The notes beneath the pieces are model-generated. The model saw only the letters and a program-made list of their open reading frames with translations, ran no database searches and was not told where the DNA came from. A DNA stretch of 43,864 bases, from NCBI GenBank assembly GCA_005768755.1, contig VAFL01000022.1, forward strand, positions 1 through 43,864, given 5' to 3'. Position 1 is the first letter of the stretch; each line of letters starts with the position of its first letter. The stretch is from Paracoccus denitrificans. GTDB lineage: Bacteria > Pseudomonadota > Alphaproteobacteria > Rhodobacterales > Rhodobacteraceae. This document shows positions 7,225-12,796 of the stretch, in pieces. Position numbers and translations under genes: made by a program.

Positions 7225-7227
7225 AAT
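7211..7227. promoter_or_regulatory. KorB operator 3 (kleE upstream, overlaps a stop codon)
   Basis: ATTTTAGCGGCTAAAAT, overlapping the end of the korC-like gene and ending 23 bp ahead of the kleE promoter -35. It gives KorB control of the kleE-korA-incC-korB operon. Confidence 0.9.
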
Positions 7228-7250
7228 TGATAGGGCGAGCTTGACAGGGC

Positions 7251-7326
7251 TTGACAAAGGGGTTTAGCCATCCGATATATCAGTTGTGGCCGGGCGTTTT
7301 GCCAAGGTCCGAACCGGAGCTTTCCG
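7251..7326 (+). promoter_or_regulatory. kleE/korA operon promoter and leader
   Basis: TTGACA at 7251-7256 (another TTGACA at 7241) and TATATC at 7276-7281. From the -35 to the start codon it repeats the klcA promoter-leader (5030-5106) with few changes. GGTTTAGCCA at 7260-7269 recalls a half-site of the RK2 KorA operator GTTTAGCTAAAC, but the second half is absent. Confidence 0.75.
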
Positions 7327-7677
7327 ATGACGAACGTGATCCCCTTCCCCGCTCGCAAGATCATCCGGCTTGCCGTTCCGCCCCCGCTGGCGAAGCCGCC
7401 CAACGTCAAGGCATCCCCCGTGGGTAAGATCATCGGCACCATTTGGGTTATCACAACGCTTCTATGGACCGTCATGCGGTTCGTGATCCCGGTTGTCGTC
7501 TTCTGGCAGTTCCTTCGCATGATCTGGCTTTGGGATACCCCCGGAGCACATGCGGGGTGGAACTTCCTCGCCTACTTCGCCGGCTATTCCGCCCTCTACT
7601 ATTTCGTGGCGTTCTACCGCCCGGTTTGGGAGCGAAATCAGGATGCCAACCATGGAGGCCGCAATGCCCGCAAGTAA
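7327..7677 (+). CDS. kleE: KleE-like stable inheritance membrane protein
   Basis: 116 residues with the KleE pattern: N-terminal NVIPFPARK, a hydrophobic segment (IIGTIWVITTLLWTVMRFVI), FWQFLRMIWLWDTPGAHAGWNFLAYFAGYSALYYFVAFYRP. In RK2 kle genes precede korA and aid stable maintenance by an unclear mechanism; only this one kle gene is present here. Two membrane spans are likely. The stop overlaps the start of korA by 14 bases. Confidence 0.75.
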   Translation: MTNVIPFPARKIIRLAVPPPLAKPPNVKASPVGKIIGTIWVITTLLWTVMRFVIPVVVFWQFLRMIWLWDTPGAHAGWNFLAYFAGYSALYYFVAFYRPVWERNQDANHGGRNARK

Positions 7678-7969
7678 GCCACTCACCGCCGAGCAGTTTG
7701 CCCGCGCGATCGACGGGATGACGATCAGCGAGCGCCCGACCGCCATGGCCCGCGCCGTGTTGGTTGATGGCATGAGCCAGTCGGATTGCGCCCGAGCCAT
7801 GAACGTGTCGCGCAATGCCGTGTCCTTGGCCGTCAACCGCGTGCGCGACGCCCACGAGGCGGTTCCCGCAGGGTTCGAGCGCGTAACGGCGATCCTGCCC
7901 TCTCATCAGGCGTCCGTCGTCAAAGGCTGGCACGAGCGCGCACCCCTCAAAGGGGAGATCGCACGATGA
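7664..7969 (+). CDS. korA: KorA global repressor (TrfB family)
   Basis: 101 residues, the same length as RK2 KorA. LTAEQFARAIDGM, then SDCARAMNVSRNAVSLAVNRV (HTH) and the C-terminal dimerisation tail GFERVTAILPSHQASVVKGWH match the family. The ATG at 7664 follows GGAG at 7654; two earlier in-frame ATGs (7643, 7652) lie inside kleE. The recognition helix differs from RK2 (SRNAVSLAVNRV here), and no exact RK2-type KorA operator was found on the plasmid, so its target sequence has probably shifted. It is coupled to incC by ATGA. Confidence 0.9.
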   Translation: MPASKPLTAEQFARAIDGMTISERPTAMARAVLVDGMSQSDCARAMNVSRNAVSLAVNRVRDAHEAVPAGFERVTAILPSHQASVVKGWHERAPLKGEIAR

Positions 7970-8715
7970 AAACGCTTGTTATCGCAAACCAGAAGGGCGG
8001 CGTTGGGAAGACTTCCACCCTTGTCCATCTGGCGTTCCACTTCGCCGATCGCGGCCTAAAGGTTGCCGTCATCGACTTGGACACGCAGGGCAACGCGAGC
8101 TTCACCCTTGGGGCTTTCAAATCTGATACCGTCGCCAGCAGCCTGTTCAAAGGCGTGGCACTGTTTGACCTGGCACCCATCGACAACATGGCCGTGATCG
8201 CGGCAGACCAGCAGCTTGCAGACCTAGAGAAGCTGAAATTGCAGGAGGCCGCCCCCGCCTTCCGCGCCAGCGTCGGCAGTATCGCGGCCAATGGGTTCGA
8301 CGTGTGCCTGATCGACACCGCCCCTTCCCTCGGCATCGCTATGGCGTCCGCTTTGCTGGCGGCCGATTACATCGCGTCGCCGATCGAGCTTGAGGTTTAC
8401 GCCTTGCAGGGTGTGAAGAAGATGAACGCGACGATCGCAGGGCTAAAGCAGGCGAACCCTAAACTGCAATTCCTTGGGATGATCCCGAGCAAGGTTGACG
8501 GGCGCAACCCACGGCACACGCGACACCTTGCCGAGCTTACCGCCGCATATCCCACGCTGATTATGCCGACTCCGATCGGCAACCGCAGCAGTATCGCGGA
8601 TGCCCTCGCTACCCATGTTCCCGTTTGGGAAATTCGCAAAACCTCCGCCCGTGTGGCGGCCAAGGAAATGCTCGCGATGACGCAGCATATCCAAGAGAAG
8701 ATGGAGATCGCATGA
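7966..8715 (+). CDS. incC: IncC, ParA-type partition ATPase
   Basis: 249 residues. It has the ParA/MinD deviant Walker A KGGVGKTS (about residues 10-17), VIDLDTQGN and LIDTAPSLG. There is no N-terminal DNA-binding domain, so it corresponds to the short IncC2 form of RK2. The frame stays open upstream into korA, but the only start there is a TTG at 7786. It partners KorB for active partition and in RK2 also modulates KorB repression. It is overlapped by korA before (ATGA) and korB after. Confidence 0.92.
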   Translation: MKTLVIANQKGGVGKTSTLVHLAFHFADRGLKVAVIDLDTQGNASFTLGAFKSDTVASSLFKGVALFDLAPIDNMAVIAADQQLADLEKLKLQEAAPAFRASVGSIAANGFDVCLIDTAPSLGIAMASALLAADYIASPIELEVYALQGVKKMNATIAGLKQANPKLQFLGMIPSKVDGRNPRHTRHLAELTAAYPTLIMPTPIGNRSSIADALATHVPVWEIRKTSARVAAKEMLAMTQHIQEKMEIA

Positions 8716-9755
8716 TGGCCGACCCGACCGACGAGACAAAGCCGGGCGTGAAGGCCGGCAAGCCTGCCCGCAGGAAGCCCGTGGACGCCCCGGAGGGATC
8801 AGGGCTTGGCATAGAGAGCTTGGGCGACCTCTCGGGCCTCCTAAGCGATCCTACGCCCGTCAGCGCCGACGCGCCGGCCAGCACCGGCAAGGCCGCCGAG
8901 ATCGCCATGGAGTTGATCGAGGAAGACCCGCACCAGCCCCGCACGTACTTCGATCAAGCGTCGCTTGAAGAACTGGCGGCGACGATCGCCGTCCGTGGCG
9001 TGAAGACTCCTATATCGATCCGGCCGAACCCGGATGCCGAGGGGCGGTTCATCATCAACCACGGAGCGCGACGGTTCAGGGCTTCCGGCATCGCCGGCAA
9101 GACGACGATCCCGGCGTTCGTGGACGGCGATTATACCGAGTCCGATCAGGTCATTGAGAACCTACAGCGGGACGCGCTTACGGCGCGCGAGATCGCCGAG
9201 TTCATCGGCCGCGAATTGGCGAAGAAGGTCAAGAAGGGCGACATTGCCAAGGCGATCGGGAAGTCCCCGGCCTACGTCACTCAGCACGCGGCATTGCTCG
9301 ACCTCCCCGACCCGATCGCAGAGATTTTCCAATCCGAGCGGTGCCGCGACGTGACGCTGATTAACGAGCTAGTCGGGCTCTACAAAAAGCACCCCGAAGG
9401 CGTCACGGAATGGCTTGCCGATGACGAGCAGGAGATCACGCGCGGGACGGTGAAGCTCCTAAAGGAGTTTTTGACTTCCGGCGGTGACGAAGGCGAGCGC
9501 GACGAAGGCGGGGAAGGGGAGGGCGGTTCCGAGCCCGAGCCAGCAGCGCCGAAGGAGAAAGAGGACAAGGAGCCCGACCCCGACAAGCTGAAAAAGGCGA
9601 TCGTCATCGTTCAGCATGACGGACGCCCCGGCCGCCTCTTACTCAATCGCCGCCCTTCGCATGAGGGCGCGTCGTGGATGAAATACGACGATGACGGCAG
9701 CGAGTTCGAGGCCGAGCTATCCGAGGTTCGATTACTCTCCGTCATTGAGGGCTAA
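8712..9755 (+). CDS. korB: KorB, ParB-family partition protein and global repressor
   Basis: 347 residues (358 in RK2). IEEDPHQPRTYFDQASLEELAATIAVRGVKTPISIRP is the ParB N-domain, followed by INHGARRFRAS, the HTH (KGDIAKAIGKSPAYVTQHAAL), an acidic linker (about 260-285) and a C-terminal SH3-like dimerisation domain (AIVIVQHDGRPGRLLLNRRP...). Start ATGs at 8712 and 8715 are both possible. It should bind the seven TTTAGCSGCTAAA sites listed here, acting both as a centromere-binding protein and, with KorA or TrbA, as a repressor at a distance. Confidence 0.94.
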   Translation: MMADPTDETKPGVKAGKPARRKPVDAPEGSGLGIESLGDLSGLLSDPTPVSADAPASTGKAAEIAMELIEEDPHQPRTYFDQASLEELAATIAVRGVKTPISIRPNPDAEGRFIINHGARRFRASGIAGKTTIPAFVDGDYTESDQVIENLQRDALTAREIAEFIGRELAKKVKKGDIAKAIGKSPAYVTQHAALLDLPDPIAEIFQSERCRDVTLINELVGLYKKHPEGVTEWLADDEQEITRGTVKLLKEFLTSGGDEGERDEGGEGEGGSEPEPAAPKEKEDKEPDPDKLKKAIVIVQHDGRPGRLLLNRRPSHEGASWMKYDDDGSEFEAELSEVRLLSVIEG

Positions 9756-9767
9756 AGCCCCGGCGAA

Positions 9768-9797
9768 GGCCCCGCGAAAGCGGGGCCTTTTCTCTTT
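9768..9797 (+). terminator. Rho-independent terminator after korB
   Basis: GGCCCCGC and GCGGGGCC form an 8-bp stem with a GAAA loop, followed by TTTTCTCTTT. It lies 12 bases past the korB stop and is the clearest intrinsic terminator in the window. Confidence 0.92.
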
Positions 9798-9824
9798 GTG
9801 AGCATCGGATATATTCGCGGGGGA

Positions 9825-9841
9825 ATTTTAGCCGCTAAAAT
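9825..9841. promoter_or_regulatory. KorB operator 4 (coiled-coil gene upstream)
   Basis: ATTTTAGCCGCTAAAAT, ending 14 bases before the start of the next gene. TATATT at 9810-9815 just upstream could be a -10, which would put this operator over the transcription start. Confidence 0.9.
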
Positions 9842-9855
9842 CCGAGGAGGCTTCC

Positions 9856-10482
9856 ATGGCCGGGCTGATCGATAGCAACAAGCAATCCCTATCCAACGGG
9901 ACGGGCGATCCGATCGCCGACGCGGACGGGCTGCTAGGGCTGGCGCGCGGGATCGAGGCGCAGGAGGCCGGAGAGATCGCCGCGCCATCCGCGATCGAGG
10001 AGGAATATGCCGGCGCGATCGTTCAGGTGATCGAGGAGAAGCAGGACCAAGCCAGCCAGATCGAGGATCGGCTAGAGAACATGATCGAGGCGCAGAGTGC
10101 CCGGCTGCAACAGGTGCAGGCGCACCCGCCGGGGATGCTCGCAACGGCTTCTACGCGGGCGAAGTGGCAAGCGCAGATGGCGCAGGCTCAGGCGACCATT
10201 CAACTATTGCAGAGCCGCCTTGAGACGGTGCGCGAGATAAGGGACGGTATGACCGTTCACGGATCGAAGATCGAGGCGCTGGCGGCCGAGAAGCTGGCGC
10301 ATCGCGACCCGAAACTGGCAGACGACTTCGCCGAGCTACAGGAGGCCCGCCGGCTGCATGAAATCCATATGCGGCAGCAGCAGGGAAAGAAGCAGGAGGA
10401 GCGGCAGAGCTTAACGCAGGAGGCCGCCCCATCGACCGGGCTCAGCTTGTCGCGGGGACTGTCCCACACGCGTGCGCCGTAG
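9856..10482 (+). CDS. Coiled-coil protein in the kfr position
   Basis: 208 residues, starting MAGLIDSNKQSLSNGTG. Residues about 50-180 are rich in E, Q, A and L with heptad character (IVQVIEEKQDQASQIEDRLENMI; AQAQATIQLLQSRLETV), suggesting a long coiled coil. The C-terminal tail is polar. Shortly after korB, RK2 carries kfrA, also a coiled-coil protein, but this protein has no N-terminal HTH, so I do not call it KfrA. It has its own KorB operator and would be among the first genes to enter a recipient. Confidence 0.7.
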   Translation: MAGLIDSNKQSLSNGTGDPIADADGLLGLARGIEAQEAGEIAAPSAIEEEYAGAIVQVIEEKQDQASQIEDRLENMIEAQSARLQQVQAHPPGMLATASTRAKWQAQMAQAQATIQLLQSRLETVREIRDGMTVHGSKIEALAAEKLAHRDPKLADDFAELQEARRLHEIHMRQQQGKKQEERQSLTQEAAPSTGLSLSRGLSHTRAP

Positions 10483-10509
10483 GGCGACCCTCAAAATTTG
10501 AGGATCGCC
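10483..10509. terminator. Inverted repeat between convergent genes
   Basis: GGCGA-C-CCTCAAA and TTTGAGG-A-TCGCC pair with one mismatch, around a single central base. It lies between the stop of the coiled-coil gene and the end of traM (overlapping the traM stop), so it may act as a two-way terminator. Confidence 0.6.
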
Positions 10510-10931
10510 ACCAAGGCTATGATGATCGCCGCGCCGATCGAGAGGCCGGAGGCGATGAGGTTGCGATTGGCGATAGCCTGACCGTCCGCGAGGGGCTTGC
10601 CTAGCCCTTTGCTGACTTCCGCCGCAACGTCGTCCACCAGCTTCTTCGCGTACTCAGCCATGCGTTGACGCATCGCCGCTTCGGAGGCTTCCAGCGCCGC
10701 GTTGAGGATCGATTCCGCTTTGGCGTTTATCTCCACGCCCCAGCGGCTCGACATTTCCTCTAGCTCGGATTTGAAGGCTTGGAGTTGCGCCTGTTGAGCG
10801 TCCGCGCTTTCCCCGAGCAACATCGTGTTGATGGTTTGCAGGATGAGGAGCGGATCGTCAGGCGACAGAGCGACGCCGTGCCGGGTCGCTATCTCAGCGA
10901 TCAGGGCACGGATTTTATCATGCTCGGCCAT
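10491..10931 (-). CDS. traM: TraM, auxiliary transfer protein
   Basis: 146 residues. IATRHGVALSPDDPLLILQTINTMLL near the N-terminus matches IncP TraM; a helical middle with A-rich heptads follows, and a C-terminal hydrophobic segment (ASGLSIGAAIIIALVAIL) should anchor it in the membrane. Known in RP4 as a helper whose loss lowers transfer. It directly follows traL, sharing one base (10931). Confidence 0.85.
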   Translation of the reverse strand: MAEHDKIRALIAEIATRHGVALSPDDPLLILQTINTMLLGESADAQQAQLQAFKSELEEMSSRWGVEINAKAESILNAALEASEAAMRQRMAEYAKKLVDDVAAEVSKGLGKPLADGQAIANRNLIASGLSIGAAIIIALVAILKF

Positions 10932-11656
10932 CAGATGATCGCCGCCTTGGTGAGTTCGCCGAACACGGCATCACGCACCCGGCCGAGGCGGTGCCGCTGC
11001 ATGAGCGGGAGCGTTTCGCTTGCCATGGCTTCCTCCAGAGTTTTTCGTTCGGCGAGCATTTCTTGAACGTCAGCGCCGAACGTCTCCCGCTTGAGATCAG
11101 GGAGCTTCACGATCGCCGCAACGCGATCCTTCACCTCCCGGTACGCCTTCATTTGCTCGAACGTCTTGCCCTCATATTCGATCGGGCCGTGATAGGGGTT
11201 CAGCCATACGACGATGAAGGCCGGCGCGGGGAAGGCTTCCGCGACCGAGGCAAAGCCGGCGAGCGTATCAACCAGCGATTGCCCGCCTACGATGATGGTA
11301 TGCAGGATCAGTTGATGACCGAGATCGGCGATCACTTCCGGGGCTGCATTGTCGAACATGTAAGCTGACAGGGGGTTGTAGGTGCTCGCTCCGCTATCGA
11401 CCACGACGGCATCTTTCGACCCGGCGATAAGCTCCATCATGGCGTCGAAATTACGAGAGTTGATATCCCCGTTTTCGAGCAGCGCGAGCTTGCGGACGTT
11501 CAGCGACTTGAAGCCGGCGAAGGTGGCGTTGGTAGGGTCCGTGTCGATGCACAGCGGGGTTTCACCGCGCGACTTGAGGAATTGTGCGAGCATCGAGGCC
11601 GCGAGCGATTTGCCGACCCCGCCTTTGCCTTGAAGGACGATGTGGACGTTGCTCAT
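10931..11656 (-). CDS. traL: TraL, ParA/MinD-like ATPase of the transfer region
   Basis: 241 residues. QGKGGVGKSLAASMLAQFL is a deviant Walker A near residues 9-18. CIDTDPTNATFAGFKSLNVRKL and VVVDSGASTYNPLSAY closely parallel RP4 TraL, as does VVWLNPYHGPIEYEGKTFEQMKAY. The role in transfer is poorly defined; a spatial or partition-like function is inferred from the family. It overlaps the traK stop by 4 bases (ATGA). Confidence 0.9.
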   Translation of the reverse strand: MSNVHIVLQGKGGVGKSLAASMLAQFLKSRGETPLCIDTDPTNATFAGFKSLNVRKLALLENGDINSRNFDAMMELIAGSKDAVVVDSGASTYNPLSAYMFDNAAPEVIADLGHQLILHTIIVGGQSLVDTLAGFASVAEAFPAPAFIVVWLNPYHGPIEYEGKTFEQMKAYREVKDRVAAIVKLPDLKRETFGADVQEMLAERKTLEEAMASETLPLMQRHRLGRVRDAVFGELTKAAII

Positions 11657-12060
11657 ATGTAGTCTTCCTTCTTTGGATCGTCGGGTTTGTGGAATCGTGT
11701 CGGCTTCGGCCGAGGCTCCGCAGCCGGTTCAGCAGGAGGCGGATCGGTAGGCGCTGGCGGGGCAGCGGCAGGACTTGCCGGGGCTGGCGATCGGGGAGGA
11801 TCGGCCGCGACAGGGGCGGGCTTGGCTGGGCCGCGCGACGACACCTGATCGCCCTTTGTCACAAGCCGGCGAACGTCCCGATTGAAGGACGACAGGCCGT
11901 ATGTGATCCGACCCTCAGCCGTGAGGAACGCCCATATGTTGCGGACAGACAGGTTGTTCGAGAGCATGGTTTGAACGTCATCCCGCACCCTCAGAAACTC
12001 GGCGCGGTTCACGACGGGCTTGGATTGGTGCGATGCCGCCCATTCCTGAAACCTGTCCAT
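11653..12060 (-). CDS. traK: TraK, oriT-binding accessory protein
   Basis: 135 residues if started at the ATG at 12060 (MDRFQEWAASHQSKPVV). An open upstream ATG at 12108 would put the N-terminus over 11-bp DNA repeats and has no ribosome site. The core NRAEFLRVRDDVQTMLSNNLSVRNIWAFLTAEGRI matches the TraK pattern; a proline/alanine-rich linker (about 80-120) and a C-terminal KPDDPKKEDYI tail follow. RP4 TraK binds and bends oriT beside nic, and the gene lies at the same side of oriT here. Confidence 0.85.
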   Translation of the reverse strand: MDRFQEWAASHQSKPVVNRAEFLRVRDDVQTMLSNNLSVRNIWAFLTAEGRITYGLSSFNRDVRRLVTKGDQVSSRGPAKPAPVAADPPRSPAPASPAAAPPAPTDPPPAEPAAEPRPKPTRFHKPDDPKKEDYI

Positions 12061-12086
12061 GACCGGCTTATCTTGGCGTTCAACCA

Positions 12087-12156
12087 CTCGCACAAACCTC
12101 GCACACATCTCGCACAGAGTTAGGTCAGAACCGCGTCAGACCCGCTCTAAACCGCA
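12087..12156. repeat. Phased 11-bp direct repeats beside oriT
   Basis: Three tandem CTCGCACA-NNN units at 12087, 12098 and 12109, then GTCAGAACCGC, GTCAGACCCGC and TCTAAACCGC at 12124, 12135 and 12146. Each period is 11 bp, one helical turn, so a bound protein would lie along one face. These sit in the traK leader next to oriT and are good candidates for TraK binding sites. Confidence 0.7.
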
Positions 12157-12169
12157 CTTTCGTCCCTCA

Positions 12170-12385
12170 TCGACCATTGAGCAAGGGATATATGCGATCC
12201 GTGCTGACATTGCATCAGGAATGAGTTAGGAGTGCAGCAGAAGTGTAGGAGACAGTAGCAGGGCAGGATAGGTGATGGAGGCATCCACGCAAGCGCGGAC
12301 ACCTCCATCACTCTCCCTTATTCGCAGCGGGGCTGCTCAACGGGAATCCTGCTCTGCGAGGCCGTCGCTACCGCAACGAAGGGAC
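12170..12385 (-). other. oriT: Origin of transfer (oriT), RP4 type
   Basis: On the minus strand CACCTATCCTGCCC is identical to the RP4 nic region; by analogy the cut falls between the G at 12264 and the C at 12263. A 10-bp inverted repeat (GTGATGGAGG at 12272-12281, CCTCCATCAC at 12302-12311) corresponds to the TraJ-binding repeat of RP4. Beyond it, TCCCTTATTCGCA and CTCAACGGGAATCCTGCTCT are retained almost word for word. Strand polarity means traK-L-M and the kor/klc genes lead into the recipient and the tra and trb genes follow. Confidence 0.93.
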
Positions 12386-12390
12386 GTGAA

Positions 12391-12765
12391 TTGGACGCCG
12401 AGAAGCCAGCCAGACGCCAGCGGACGCACATCAAGATTTGGTGCGATCCCGAGGAGAAGGCGAAGATTGAGGCGCTGGCGGCGAGCGTCGGCGAGAGCGC
12501 GTCGAGCTACCTTCGCCTTGTCGGTCTAGGCTATCAACCCCGGAGCATTATCGACCGGGAACAGGCGCGGGAGCTTGTGCGGATCAACGGCGATCTAGGC
12601 CGGCTTGGCGGGCTCTTGAAGCTATGGCTGACCGACGACGAGAAGCTGGACGAGTTCAAGCCCATGCGGATGACACGGATCATCCGTGGCGTGTTGGAGA
12701 AGATCGAGGCCAATCAGGAGGAGCTACGCGCGATTGTCAAAACGGTGCTCAGGGCGCGAGGATGA
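12391..12765 (+). CDS. traJ: TraJ, relaxosome protein
   Basis: 124 residues from a TTG start at 12391, with GAAGGGA 6-7 bases upstream; no in-frame ATG fits. HIKIWCDPEEKAKIEALAASVGESASSYL is a ribbon-helix-helix-like DNA-binding domain, and ELVRINGDLGRLGGLLKLWLTDD is nearly identical to RP4 TraJ. RP4 TraJ binds the oriT inverted repeat and loads TraI at nic. The stop (TGA, 12763-12765) overlaps a KorB operator. Confidence 0.92.
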   Translation: MDAEKPARRQRTHIKIWCDPEEKAKIEALAASVGESASSYLRLVGLGYQPRSIIDREQARELVRINGDLGRLGGLLKLWLTDDEKLDEFKPMRMTRIIRGVLEKIEANQEELRAIVKTVLRARG

Positions 12766-12781
12766 TTTTAGCGGCTAAAAT
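12765..12781. promoter_or_regulatory. KorB operator 5 (between traJ and traI)
   Basis: ATTTTAGCGGCTAAAAT, placed in the 31-bp gap between the traJ stop and the traI ATG. Here KorB would act within the relaxase operon, as a roadblock or on an internal promoter. Confidence 0.9.
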
Positions 12782-12796
12782 TTTCGGACGACGCGC

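Noticed and set aside
7786..8715. Longer IncC1-like form of the partition ATPase starting inside korA
   Set aside because: RK2 has such a form, but here the only available start is a TTG without a ribosome site and the extension shows no protein-like conservation by eye; the short form fits the ATGA coupling.
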